Part shown: in pieces, positions 9,765 through 20,152 of the stretch
How the letters are laid out: every line of letters starts with the position of its first letter
Position numbering within the stretch: position 1 is the stretch's first letter
NCBI GenBank assembly: GCA_016708875.1
Contig: JADJFA010000016.1
Span: 41,675-105,674, forward strand
Direction: 5' to 3'
Source: Lewinellaceae bacterium
GTDB lineage: Bacteria; Bacteroidota; Bacteroidia; Chitinophagales; Saprospiraceae
DNA length: 64,000 nucleotides
The notes under the pieces: generated by a model
Databases searched by the model: none
What the model was told of the DNA's origin: nothing
The model's input: the letters and a program-made list of their open reading frames with translations, nothing else
Program-made: the position numbers and the translations under genes

Positions 9765-11076
9765 TCAAGCCTCCAACACCTTCTCCAACCTGATTCCCCG
9801 AGAACCTTTGATTAAAATAGCCGTGTCGTGCAAGTCCTGCGCATCCAGCCAATGTTTGGCCGCTTGATTGTCGGCAAAATGCAACGCCCCAAATTTTGAA
9901 AACGGGGTTCCTCCAAATTCTTTTCCGACCAGAATAATCTGGTCAATCTTGAGCCGCGCGGCAAAACGGAGCAAATCGTTGTGTTCTTTCTTGCTGTCTT
10001 CACCGAGTTCCAGCATATCGCCGAGGATGGCGATGCGGCGTTTGGCCGGCATGGCGCAAAGACTCTGGAGGGCGGGCTGCATACTGGAAGGGTTGGCATT
10101 GTAGGCGTCCAATAAAATCGTCGCTCCATTGCGATGGATCAGTTGGGAGCGGTTGTTGGATGGGGTATAATTTTCTAGGGCTTCCTTGATTTTTTCCGCA
10201 GGCACTTTGAAATAAACGCCCAATGCGATGGCCGTCATAATATTCTGAAAGTTGTGATTTCCAAAGAGTTGCGTGCTCAGTTCAATCCTTGGCCCATCGT
10301 CAGAAAGAAACGCCGCGCGTACAAAAGGCATGTCTTCCAACATCTGCACGTCAATGATTCCCTGCTCAAGATGAAGCGCCTCGGTACGGGAATAGCCCAC
10401 ACGCATGGGCACTTTTTTGGACATCGCTGGCAGATGCTTTTCTGAAAGATTCACGAACGCGCAGCCGTGGTTTTTGCCAAAAATCATACAACTCACCCTC
10501 CGCCTTTTTTACGCCAGCGAGGCTTCCGAACCCTTCCAGATGCTCCTTCCCGATGTTTGTCAGAAGGCCGTGTGTGGGTTGCACGATGCGGCATAGTTCC
10601 TCGATATCGCCCGGTTGGTTGGTTCCCATTTCAATGATTGCGACCTCCGTTCCGCGCGGCATGGACAGCAAGGTAAGCGGCACACCGATGTGGTTGTTCA
10701 AATTTCCCTTTGTAAAATGGCAGGGGTAATGCGCTGACAACACGCTGGAAACCAACTCTTTGGTCGTGGTTTTCCCGTTGGAGCCACCAATGGCGATCAC
10801 AGGAATTTCGAATTGCAGGCGATGGTGATTGGCCAATTGCTGCAAGGTTTTCAACACATCCGGAACGAGTATACAACGCTCATTTGCCCGGTAATCCGGG
10901 TTGTCAATCACGGCGTATGCTGCGCCTTTTTCAAGGGCTTGTCCGGCAAATTTGTTGCCGTCGAAATTGTCTCCTTTTAAGGCAAAGTAGATACAGCCTG
11001 ATGGTAATTGCCGGGTATCGGTGCTCACCACAGGGTGTTGCTGAAAAATGGAATAGAGAGTTGGAATGCTAGTCAT
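9765..11076 (-). CDS. murF: UDP-N-acetylmuramoyl-tripeptide--D-alanyl-D-alanine ligase MurF, one frameshift
   Basis: A cytoplasmic ATP-dependent enzyme that adds D-Ala-D-Ala to the UDP-MurNAc tripeptide in peptidoglycan synthesis. About 436 residues over two frames, joined at a T5 run near 10485 (ELYDF-LAKNHGCAFVN). The P-loop GGSNGKTTT lies at about residue 100. The central ligase motifs (IIEMGTNQPGDIE, LTNIGKEHLEGF) and the C-terminal domain (NNRSQLI, DAYNANPSSM, ILGDMLELGE) are all present. The ATG at 11076 (MTSIP) is preferred over an upstream in-frame start that would add a poorly conserved tail. It lies directly downstream of a second MurF-like gene fused to alanine racemase, in the same direction. 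Confidence 0.92.
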
Positions 11077-11209
11077 GTTAATTTTTCGTTTTGAATTGAA
11101 AGACAACTTCCCGAAAGCTTTGTACCTTTTGGGAAGCGGGTTCAATTAAACCTTGAAAGTTGTTTCCACTGGTCGCTTACTGCCTTCTGCCACTGCTAAC
11201 TGCCACTGA

Positions 11210-13673
11210 TCACTCCTGCCAATACACCCGTTTCACCCGTTCCGAAATATTCGTAAACACCTCATAAGGAATGGTTTGCAGGCATTCGGCCAGCTCCTGA
11301 ACGGGCAGGTTTTCTCCAAAAATGGTCACTTCATCGCCTACTTGTGCTTCGGGGATTTGCGTCACATCAAGCATCGTCATGTCCATACAAACATTTCCCA
11401 GCGTAGCTGCGCGCGTTGGCCACGAACCAAGGCTGAAAATCGTCCTCCACCCGCCAGGCGCAACAAGCCGTCGGCATAGCCAATGCTGATGGTGGCGATG
11501 CGTTTCGGCGTAACGAGCGGTCCGCTGTTGCGGTTATAGCCCACTGTTTCACCGGGGCAAGGGTCTTGATTTGGCTGATGGTGGCTTTCAAAGAGTTTAC
11601 TGTGTGAAGTTGCTCCTGAACCGTTTTTCCGCCGATTCCGTATAACCCGATGCCCAGCCGTACCATGTCAAAATGATACTCTGGCCAATGTTCAATGCCC
11701 CCTGTGTTGCAAATATGGCGCAATGGAGCGTACCCCAGCGCATTGCTTATTTGCCAGAACATTTCAGAAAAAACAGCCGCTTGTTTTCGGGTAAAATCGT
11801 CGTGCTGCGGAGCATCGCTGGCTGCAAGATGGGAAAAAACCGAGGCCACACGCAAATTTGGAACCTCTCGCAATTTTACCAGCAATGCAGCAATATCGCC
11901 GGGTTCAAAACCCAGGCGATGCATCCCCGTGTCCAATTTGAGGTGAATGTTGAGCGGTTTTTCCTTCCGGCAAACATCGCGATTTCATCGAGCATCGGTA
12001 GCTGTACACCTCTGGCTCCAAACGAAAACGCCACAACGTGTCAAAACTCGCCGGTTCGGGGTTGAGCACCAAGATGGGCAAGTTGACCCCCGCCTGCCGG
12101 AGCGAAATGCCTTCGTCCGCATAAGCCACACCAAGGTAATCCACCTGCTGAAATTCCAACAATTTCGCCACTTGTGCTGAGCCAGCACCATAGCCCTCGG
12201 CTTTTACCATAACCATCATTTTGGTGCCCGATTGGAGCAGTCGCTGGTAGGTTTTGAGATTATGAGCTAAGGCTGAAAGATTTACCTCCAGCACTGTTTT
12301 ATGTGCTTTTTGTTCCAAGCGACGGGCAATACGTTCAAAAGCAAATGTTCTTGCGCCTTTCAACAGAATCGTTTCCTCGCGGAAGTCATGCGCTGCTATT
12401 TTTTCTAAAAAATGTTCCGTGTCCGGGTAAAAAATGGTTTCTACGGAGGAGGGCAATTTATCCTGAATGGCTTGAATGTCGTGCCCAATGCCGATAAAAC
12501 GAGCAATTTTCTGCATTTGTACCGCCTCCGCCACCTCTGTCCAAAGCGATTCGCCGGACTGTCCGCTTTGTAGGATGTCGGAAAGGATGAGCGTCAAATG
12601 CTCTTTACCTGCTTGTTGTCTGGCAACTGCAAGGCCAGGCGGAGCGAGGCGAGGTCGTTGCTGTAGGCATCGTTTATCAGGGTACATCCGTGGATGGCGG
12701 CCTTCACTTCAAGGCGCATTTCCACGGGTTCGAGGCGCAGCATTCTCCGCTCAATTTCTTCATGCGGTATGTTGAGCAAGCACATTACGGCCCAGCAATG
12801 GAGCGCATTTTCAATGCTTGCCGGGTCGGAAAAGGGGATAACGATTGACGATTTACGATTAACGATTGAAGATTTTATCTCCGCCCGAATTTTGGTTTGG
12901 TTGGATTGAGGTTTTTCAATTTTTACAACTCTCAAATCAGCCGAGTCGCCATTGTTTGACCATGTAAAAAGCCGGGCCTTCGTGTTTTTCGGCGCCCAGC
13001 GGCTTTCGCAGACAAGCGTATCGGCTCGCTCAAAGAGCCGCATTTTTTCCTCCAACTTTTCCGCGTCGGAAGAAAAACCCTCCTGGTGGGCAGGGCCAAG
13101 ATTGGTGAAAACGCCAATGGTCGGGCGGATGATTTTTTCCAGCCGCTCCATCTCTCCAGGCTGTGATATGCCCGCTTCAAAGATAGCCAGCGTATTGCGT
13201 TGCTGCATTTGCCATACCGAAAGGGGGACTCCTATCTGGGAATTGTAACTTTTGGGACTGCGTACGAGGTCAAAATCAGGCGAAAGCAGTTGGGCGAGCC
13301 ATTCTTTGACCACGGTTTTGCCGTTGCTGCCCGTGATGCCGATTACGGGAATTTGAAACCGGGAACGATGATGTGCTGCCAGATTTTGCAACGCGGCGAG
13401 CGTATTTTCGACTTTCAGGATGTTGGCCTCCGGCAATTTTTTGAGGTCAACATTTTTGCTCACCACAAATTGACGAACGCCCTGTTCGTAAAGTTCGGGT
13501 ATGAAACGGTGGCCATCGCGGTGTTTACCGGGCAGCGCAAAAAACAGCGCCAGTGCAGGTGCGACCACAGAACGGCTGTCGAAAAGCAGCTGCGCCACGG
13601 TCGGGTTGGACTCGGTTTTTTGCAGCCATTCGGCTTGGAGGATTTGTTGGATATTGGAGAAGGTGTAAGTCAC
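11210..13673 (-). CDS. Bifunctional MurF-like ligase / alanine racemase fusion, multiply frameshifted
   Basis: About 820 residues in total. The N-terminal half is MurF-like: the P-loop GITGSNGKT lies at about residue 113, followed by IFEAGISQPGEME, VFTNLGPAHQEGF and INDAYSNDLASL. The C-terminal half is a PLP-dependent alanine racemase: the PLP lysine is in VMVKAEGYGAG (about residue 489), followed by LDTGMHRLGF, RLGIGLYG and a C-terminal catalytic segment, GNVCMDMTMLDV. Such MurF-Alr fusions are known in Bacteroidota and would couple D-Ala supply to its use. At least five single-base shifts occur (near 12607, 12000, 11960, 11537 and 11410). The GTG start at 13673 is supported by a promoter box four bases upstream. 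A repeat-like SSIVNRKSSIV segment lies in the MurF half. Confidence 0.88.
12840..12871. repeat. AATCGTAAATC-type repeat inside the murF-alr coding region
   Basis: Consecutive units ACGATTGACG, ATTTACGATT and AACGATTGAAG match the intergenic repeat at 991-1110. Here they lie in frame and encode SSIVNRKSSIV. Confidence 0.55.
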
Positions 13674-13677
13674 GCCG

Positions 13678-13685
13678 CGAAGGTA
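13678..13685 (-). promoter_or_regulatory. Start-proximal -7 box of murF-alr
   Basis: On the minus strand this reads TACCTTCG, four bases before the GTG start at 13673. It shares layout with the box of the RND permease gene. Confidence 0.5.
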
Positions 13686-13687
13686 GA

Positions 13688-13724
13688 TAGACCTCGTAGG
13701 TTTTCAAAAAACCTACGAGGTCTA
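13688..13724. repeat. Palindromic repeat between divergent murF-alr and tsaE
   Basis: A perfect inverted repeat with 17-base arms (TAGACCTCGTAGGTTTT and complement) and a three-base centre. It sits exactly between two divergent promoter boxes. A shorter related palindrome (AACCTACGAGGTT) occurs near 43749 and a similar GAGACCTC palindrome at 39601. Confidence 0.7.
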
Positions 13725-13733
13725 CGGATGCGC

Positions 13734-13741
13734 TATTTTTG
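13734..13741 (+). promoter_or_regulatory. Start-proximal -7 box of tsaE
   Basis: TATTTTTG ends five bases before the ATG at 13747, again predicting a leaderless mRNA. Confidence 0.5.
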
Positions 13742-13746
13742 CCGCC

Positions 13747-14172
13747 ATGGAATGGTCACTAAAATCCCCTGAAGAATTGCCGGGCATCGTGCCACAATTG
13801 CTCCAAGCCCTCGCTGGTCGCCGCAAAATTGCCCTCTTTGGCGAGATGGGTGCGGGCAAAACTACCCTCGTGAAGGCCATTTGCCAGCACCTGGGCGTGC
13901 GGGAAAACACGGCCAGCCCTACATTTTCGCTTGTGAACCAATACAGTTATGTCGAAGCCGACGGATCGGTAAGCCTTTTTCACCACCTAGACCTTTACCG
14001 CCTGCGCACTGCACAAGAGGTCTTTGATATCGGTTTGGAAGAAATCCTTTACGATCCCTGGTACTGTGTGATCGAGTGGCCTCAATTGGCAGAACAATTG
14101 CTGCCCGAGGATGTTGTACGTGTAGAAATCGAGGTTTTAGGCGAAACGCAACGGAGAATCCATGTAGGGTGA
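13747..14172 (+). CDS. tsaE: tRNA threonylcarbamoyladenosine biosynthesis ATPase TsaE
   Basis: 141 residues, the normal family length. It works with TsaB and TsaD to form the t6A modification at position 37 of ANN-decoding tRNAs. The Walker A motif GEMGAGKTT lies at residues 32-40. The family segments SPTFSLVNQY and HHLDLYRL follow, and VIEWPQ near residue 117 is the usual TsaE motif. It is transcribed divergently from murF-alr. TsaB and TsaD genes are not in the window. Confidence 0.93.
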   Translation: MEWSLKSPEELPGIVPQLLQALAGRRKIALFGEMGAGKTTLVKAICQHLGVRENTASPTFSLVNQYSYVEADGSVSLFHHLDLYRLRTAQEVFDIGLEEILYDPWYCVIEWPQLAEQLLPEDVVRVEIEVLGETQRRIHVG

Positions 14173-14245
14173 AATTCATTTCGCCATTCATCGCCTGCGA
14201 AATTCATTTCGTCTTTTATCGCGGGGCAAAATGAATTTCGCGCTG
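14170..14245. repeat. GAAATTCATTTCG repeats
   Basis: Three copies of a GAAATTCATTTCG-like unit (two direct, one inverted as AAATGAATTTCGC) lie between tsaE and the dehydrogenase. The unit is itself palindromic around AAATTCATTT. Confidence 0.55.
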
Positions 14246-14253
14246 CGTTTTGC

Positions 14254-14261
14254 TACTTTTG
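14254..14261 (+). promoter_or_regulatory. Probable -7 promoter box of the dehydrogenase gene
   Basis: TACTTTTG matches the TAnnTTTG consensus. The ATG is 42 bases downstream, so this gene would have a short leader. Confidence 0.4.
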
Positions 14262-14303
14262 CGCCGCATTTTGCTCTGATCAATTTTACCCACCACACAT
14301 TGC

Positions 14304-15538
14304 ATGGAAAGCCTCCTAGAAAAGTACAAGGAGAAAAAGCCCGAAATCATTTTTGAATGGCATGATGAGGAGACTGGCGCGGAAGGTTGGATCGTCATCA
14401 ATTCGCTACGCAACGGCGCGGCTGGCGGAGGTACCCGGATGCGTAAAGGGCTGACCTGTGAAGAGGTCGTTTCGCTCGCCAAAGTAATGGAAATCAAGTT
14501 TAGCGTATGCGGCCCGGCCATCGGTGGGGCTAAGAGCGGCATCAATTTCGACCCCTCTGACCCACGCCGAATAGAAGTGCTGGAACGTTGGTATCGCGCG
14601 GCCTTGCCCATCTTGAAAAATTATTATGGCACGGGTGGCGACCTGAACGTGGATGAGTTGAAAGACGTGGTCCCTATTACCGAGGCACTGGGCCTTTGGC
14701 ACCCGCAGGAAGGCATCGTTCGGGGCCACCTCAAGCCTACCGAAGGTCAGCAAATCAATATCATTGGCCAGCTCCGCTACGGCTGTACCAAAATTGTGGA
14801 AGACCCCGAATATATGCCCGAAGGTGGCGAACACAAATATGCGGTTGCGGACCTTATAACGGGCTACGGCGTGGCTGAATCGGTGCGACATTTCTACGAT
14901 ATTTTCCACCATACATCGCTCGCGGGTAAAAAAGCGATCATACAGGGTTGGGGCAATGTGGCTTCTGCCGCTGCTTGCTACCTGGCCAAGGAAGGCGTGA
15001 AAATTATCGGTATCGTTGACCGCGAAGGAGGCATTCTTGCCCCGGAAGGCCTGGGACTTGAGGCGGTCAAGAAACTTTTCAATGAAAAAGAAGGAAACAA
15101 AATCGCTGCGCCCAACTTGTTGCCTTTCAATGAGGTAAACGAGAAAATCTGGAAAATGGGCGCTGATATTTTCATCCCCGGCGCGGCGTCCAAACTGGTT
15201 ACTCGTGCCCAAGTTGATGCACTTTTGGACGGTGGTGTGGAAGTTATTGCCTGTGGTGCGAATGTGCCGTTTGTGGACGATCAGGTGTTTTTTGGACCTA
15301 CAGCCCGCTACACGGACGAGCACACAGCGATCATCCCTGACTTCATAGCAAACTGTGGCATGGCACGGGTTTTGCGTATCTGATGCAGCCTGAAGCAGTC
15401 ATGACCGACCGTGCAATTTTCGCTGATACCTCCTCCACGATTCGTCGTGCATTAGAAGAAGTTAGAAAAAATAATGATTCTCTCCGAAAAATATCCACTA
15501 CCGCTCTATTTTTGGCCCTGAAAAAGCTTGGCATCTGA
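14304..15538 (+). CDS. Glu/Leu/Phe/Val dehydrogenase family protein, one 3' frameshift
   Basis: About 411 residues. An NAD(P)-dependent amino-acid dehydrogenase that interconverts an amino acid and its 2-oxo acid. The dimerisation/catalytic domain has NGAAGGGTRMRKGLT and the catalytic lysine in GPAIGGAKSGI. The dinucleotide-binding domain follows with IIQGWGNVASAA. The frame shifts in the T4 run at about 15370: the apparent stop after ARVLRI is bypassed and the tail continues FAYLMQPEAV to the TGA at 15536-15538. Exact substrate not assigned. The long insert EDPEYMPEGGEHK between the domains is unusual compared with classic GdhA. Confidence 0.85.
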
Positions 15539-15673
15539 GTTTTTTTCCCGACCATTGCCATGTTTTTCTAATCATTTTTAAGCCAAAGTCCCCCTTCCGA
15601 AAAACAAATCCCCCTGACAAACGCAAAACGAACAAAACTGTAACATTCATTTCATTAAAAATTCAGCAACCCT

Positions 15674-17109
15674 ATGATGGTTCGGAAATTAACTTTTGCG
15701 CTCCTTTTGACCTTCTTTGGACTTGGTTTGGCGGCTCAAGAAGCAGGCTCAACTTATCGTTCATTCACACCAGCAGACCAATGGGAAGTCGGCGTTGACC
15801 TCGGAACTCCGATGATCATTGGTGACATTAAAGCGGATTTCCCAGGCTTTGGCGGTGGTCTTCACGTCCGCAAAGCTTTGGCCATGTGTTCTCTGTACGC
15901 CTTGGTGGCTTGTACGGTGCCATGAAGAACGAAAACTCTGGTTCAAACACAGATAAGTCTGAGACGAACTGGTTTTCAGGCAGCGGCCAACTTGTAATGA
16001 CTGTGAACAACCTCCGTTTTGACAAGCCTTACCGCAAAATTGGCATCAATGTCTTTGGCGGACTTGGCTATTCTTCTTTTGAAGTAACGCCTAACGATGC
16101 TACTGAGGCAGAGAAGTACTCAGGTGCTACGGTAGAAGTAGGCGCTGGCCTCGCGTTCCGTTTCAGCAAGAAGTTCAACCTCGGTGTGGAGTACACGGTA
16201 GCCCAAGTGCTTGGCTCTGACGGTGACCTGCTTGATGGCGACAACAACCTGGACGACAACCGCACTACTTACCGCGATGCCCTCCACTGGCCACACCTTT
16301 CGTTGAATTTCAACATTGGTGGCAAAGACAAAAATGGCAATCCAAAAACAGAGCCACTCTACTGGGTTAACCCAATGGAATCCGCTGGTGCTGCAATTTC
16401 GGAACTTGAAAAGCGTCCGATCTACGACCCAACGGACACCGACGGCGACGGTATCATTGATGCCATTGACGAAGAAGACAACAGTCCTGCTGGTGCTCGC
16501 GTAGACACCAAAGGCATGACCCTTGACTCTGACGGCGACAAAGTACCCAACTACAAAGACAAAGAGCCTTTCTCTCCTCCTGGTTACACGGTGAATGGTG
16601 ATGGCGTGGCCCAAGTGCCAAAACCCATCACAGAAAGCGACGTGAACCGTATCGTGGATGCGAAAATCGCCGCCATTAAATTCCCAACGCCTAACACGGA
16701 TTGGTACCTGCCTATCATTAACTTTGGCGACAACCGTTACGACGTTAAGTACAGCGAGTACGAAAAACTCTACCATGTGGCTTCTGTGTTGAAAAGCCAC
16801 CCAGAACTTAAAGTTGTGGCAGTAGGTCACACAGATGATCGCGGCCCAGAAGGCTACAACGCTGTGCTTTCTTACAACCGTGCAAAGGCTGCAATCGAAA
16901 CACTTGTGTCTCAATACGGAGTATCACGTGATCGCCTTATCCTCAACTGGTCTGGAGAAACGAGCAACCTCGTTCCAGAAAAAGGCTCAAGCCAGATCAA
17001 CCGCCGCGTGGAATTCCGCGTTGCAAAAGGCGAAACCGAAATGGCTCGCCCTGAAGGCAAAGAGGCTGGCAAAGGCAGCTTCAAAGGCAACAAAGACGCT
17101 GGCTATTAA
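15674..17109 (+). CDS. OmpA-family outer-membrane protein with thrombospondin type-3-like repeats, one frameshift
   Basis: About 478 residues. A signal peptide (residues 1-21, ending LGLAAQ) leads into an N-terminal beta-barrel-like domain. Calcium-binding TSP3-like repeats (DPTDTDGDGIIDAIDEED, LDSDGDKVPNYKD) lie at about residues 255-300. The C-terminal OmpA peptidoglycan-binding domain is at about residues 345-450, with VAVGHTDDRGPEGYN and NRRVEFRVAKG. The frame changes near 15880-15890 (VRKA-FGHVFSVRLGGLYG). It probably links the outer membrane to peptidoglycan. A terminator follows at 17132. Confidence 0.88.
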
Positions 17110-17131
17110 TTGATAGTCAACTGCTGATACG

Positions 17132-17170
17132 ATGGGCAATCTCCGGCGTGGAGGTTGCCCATTTTTCTTT
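17132..17170 (+). terminator. Rho-independent terminator of the OmpA-family gene
   Basis: A 13-bp stem, ATGGGCAATCTCC / GGAGGTTGCCCAT with one wobble pair, is followed directly by a T-rich run. Confidence 0.75.
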
Positions 17171-17324
17171 TAAAAAAAACCGCAAAATTTAAAACCGGAG
17201 AACCGCAAAATGTTAAATCAAGAAAAGCATGATCCAACCTGAGAAAAATTTTAACCTTTTTCGGGTCAAAATGTTCGGTTTTACATTTTGCGGTTCTCCT
17301 GTTTTACATTCTGCGGTTTAAATT
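17171..17324. repeat. AACCGCAAAAT inverted-repeat element, copy 1
   Basis: Near-complementary arms of about 45 bases at about 17175-17219 and 17279-17324, each carrying two copies of AACCGCAAAATTTAAAAC/GGAG-like units, surround a 60-base unique centre. A related element is at 24461-24624. No ORF lies inside, giving a MITE-like layout. The gap 17110-17426 holds this element and the terminator. Confidence 0.65.
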
Positions 17325-17426
17325 ACACGCCCTCCTTCCTTCAGCTTGGAATAATAAACCTATTTTTTCCCGCGTTGGTGGGTACTTTTTTAATTCTTTA
17401 CGTCAACATCGCCAAAACATTTGTGT

Positions 17427-18280
17427 ATGAAAACGACAGCCATTAAAAATTCAACTTTTGGGCTTTATGCCGTGCTCTTTTTTCGGTCTTTGGATTTAGC
17501 CAGACCGATAGGCTTACTCAGCCCCAACAAGACAATACGGTCGGGCCAAGCACCGAAGTTGCTTTTCAGCACGGGGAACGGCTCACCTATAAAATCTACT
17601 ACAACCTCAATTTTATCTGGGTGCCCGCAGGCGAGGTGACCTTCAAGATTTTTGATGAAGGCACCCAATATCACTATCAGGCCAGAGGCGAGACCTATGA
17701 CTCTTATGAGTGGTTTTTCAAAGCTAGGGACGAGTATGACTCTTGGGTGGATAAAAATACGCTGCTGCCCAATTACTCGGAGCGCAGCGTGAACGAAGGG
17801 GATTATCACATTTTTGAAAAGATATCCTTCAACCAGGCCGGACGGAAGATGACGGTATGGCGCTCGCCCAAACGTGGCGATGCAGAAGAAAAGACCGAAC
17901 ACGCTGTACAGGCAGATTGTAATGATGTGCTTTCAAGCCTCTACAACCTCCGCAATTTTGACTACGGAAGCCAGCAAGCGGGCTACTCCATTCCTTTCCG
18001 AATTTTCATGGACAAAGAGGAATACCCTTTGAAAATGAATTACTTGGGTAAGGAGTCGAATAAAAAAGTGTACAAAATGGGGCGTTACAAAACGCTGAAA
18101 TTTCAGCCGCAGGTCATTGCCGGGACCGTGTTCAAGGAAGATGCAAAAATGACCGTATGGGTTTCGGACGATGCCAATAGAATCCCATTGCTCATCGAAA
18201 CTCCGGTGTCGGTGGGATCGGTGAAGATGGTGCTAAAGGATTATTGGGGCTTGAAATACAACTTTGAGGCGAAGAATTAG
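17427..18280 (+). CDS. DUF3108 domain protein (exported), one frameshift
   Basis: About 284 residues. The start ATG at 17427 gives a signal peptide once the T6 run at about 17478 is corrected (YAVLFF then VFGFSQT). The mature protein opens with FQHGERLTYKIYYN and WVPAGEVTF, the hallmark opening of DUF3108 proteins, and continues with a beta-rich domain to residue 284. DUF3108 proteins are periplasmic or envelope proteins of unknown function. It is followed by a very long inverted repeat. Confidence 0.75.
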
Positions 18281-18295
18281 GCGTGATTGGCAAAG

Positions 18296-18412
18296 TTGAT
18301 GAGGGTTTATAAAAGTTGATGAGGGTTGATATTTGCACTCGAAAAATGGCCATTTTTAGCCTTTTCGAGTGCAAATATCAACCCTCATCAACTTTTATAA
18401 ACCCCTTATCAA
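18296..18412. repeat. Long inverted repeat (GTTGATGAGGG family), copy 1
   Basis: The 50-base left arm (18296-18345) is almost fully complementary to the 51-base right arm (18362-18412), with a 16-base loop. Each arm holds two GTTGATGAGGGTT-type units. As RNA it would fold into a stem of nearly 50 bp. A diverged relative lies at 37230-37365. Confidence 0.75.
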
Positions 18413-18445
18413 TCCCACATTTGGCATCTACGCGACTTTTTGAGT

Positions 18446-18453
18446 TACCTTCG
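18446..18453 (+). promoter_or_regulatory. Start-proximal -7 box of the AAA-like gene
   Basis: TACCTTCG is followed two bases later by an ATG at 18456. The ATG is one frame off the long reading frame, which suggests a one-base error near 18460 rather than a TTG start. Confidence 0.45.
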
Positions 18454-18455
18454 CC

Positions 18456-20094
18456 ATGCTAAATCCATAATCTATTGGCCTCCCACTTCTCTATCCGCCG
18501 CATATTTATATTCAGTGTGCTCGCACTTGCGCTGCTCATTTGGCTTGGTTCGCGCAACCGCCCCGACCCGCTCTGGGCCGAATCTGGCATGTTGTTGCGG
18601 CAACCTGCCACGCTCATCTCCGAGGTGCCCGATTCCTTGCAATCCCTTTATTGTCAAATACATCAACGCCCCTTTGAGTCGGGCGATAGCACTGCATTCA
18701 ATCTTGTTATGCAGCCTTCGCCCACCAATATTGAGTGGGTATCTTTTAAAAAACTTGCCCTTTCCGCCGCCACTTCACCGCTGCGCCGCATCGTTGTTTC
18801 CGGGGTGACGGGGGTTGGCTCTACCAAACAGGGAAAACGAGTTGCCAACCTGCTGGCGGGCAGCCACGACCGGGTTTTGCAGATTGATTGTGCCCCATGG
18901 TTCGATGTAGAGTACCACAAGAAATATATCGGCCAAGAAGATGAAAAGGGGGTGTTTTACCCCGGCGAACTGCTGCTTTTTTGGGAACGTTGCAAGAAGA
19001 ACCCCGATCAGAAATTTGTGGCAGTCTTTGACAATTTTGACAAAATTAACCCTGAAACTTTTTTTGGTCCAGCACTTTGGGAGGCACTCAGTGCAAAAAA
19101 ACCGGTGGCTGAAGTGTGTGGACAAACAGTTGAACTTCCTGCCAACTGCTACCTCATCTCCATTACGCACTATGGCCCAGGCTCGGTGGTAGAATTCAAC
19201 GGCGAACATTTTAAGCGATTGGGCGACCGATGTCTGCTCGATATAAGTCCCAGGGATTTGGCCGCCTGGTTGTGTTTGCAAGAGCGTGGAGCGGAAAAAG
19301 ATCCGGCGAGACTTGCAGCCCTTCGCGACACGGCACAGATGCACCGGTTTCTTTTTTACTTCTTGAAAACCAACCAGTTGCTTGAGAAGAAGTATTCTGA
19401 TGGTCATCAAATGGGGCAGGGGTCCAACATCCGTCCATTGTACCTGGATGCAGAACGGGAAAAATTCAAATTGGCGGTGATGAGTCACATAAACGCCATG
19501 CAACCTTCCAAACCGCTCAAAGAAAAAGACTTCAGGCCCATCGAATATACCATACGCAATGAGGGCATGGAAGCAGGCTCGAGTTTCTTTGCGCGTCTGG
19601 TACAAATGCTGCACGAAACGGGATATTTTGTTGAAATTACGATGGTGGGTACCACCGCCTTGCTAACAGCATTGGTCGGGTATTTGGTGTTCCGTCGCCG
19701 CGAACAACTCATCCGTCGTTACGGAGACCGGGCACGGCAGGTGTTCCAGAGTTTTGAAAATCAACAGATTAGCGCAGAATCTGCCTCCCGCCGACTTGAG
19801 GAAATCAAGCGTGAGGTAGACGGGTTGGTATTGCGACGAAATTTAGGCTATACCGAAGGACTGTACTTTTTGGCCTTTATTGAGGATATGGTAAAGCGGA
19901 TCGAATTTGCCCGCAGCATTAGTGAGAACTTCCTCGAGCTGTTCGGCGCCTTTATGGAAGACGATGTACTGACGGAAGGGGAGTACCTTAAGCTCAAACA
20001 ATTCCTCCAATCCATGCGCCATAAAATTCCTGTGGAGGTGTACGAGCAGTTCAATCGCAAAGTAGAGAATACCTACGCTGCGAGCCATAATTAG
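18456..20094 (+). CDS. Membrane-anchored AAA-like protein with degenerate P-loop, function unknown
   Basis: About 545 residues. The open frame begins at TTG 18475, but the promoter box points to ATG 18456 plus a one-base correction. An N-terminal membrane segment (IFIFSVLALALLIWLG) leads to a domain resembling an AAA+ fold: GVTGVGSTKQGKRVA aligns with Walker A but has Ser where the catalytic Lys should be (about residue 110), and FVAVFDNFDK resembles Walker B (about residue 182). A second membrane segment (about residues 389-407) is followed by RRREQLIRRYGDR and a helical C-terminal domain. The positive-inside rule places the AAA-like domain outside the cytoplasm and the tail inside. No close family is recognised. 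Confidence 0.6.
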
Positions 20095-20152
20095 CCGAAA
20101 AGGCCCTATTTTTACAATTTCTACAAAGTTTCTTACCAAATCCGCCCGCACC

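Noticed and set aside
14406..15323. 305-residue open frame antisense to the dehydrogenase gene
   Set aside because: The + strand carries a clear conserved enzyme over the whole length; the antisense frame has no recognisable motif.
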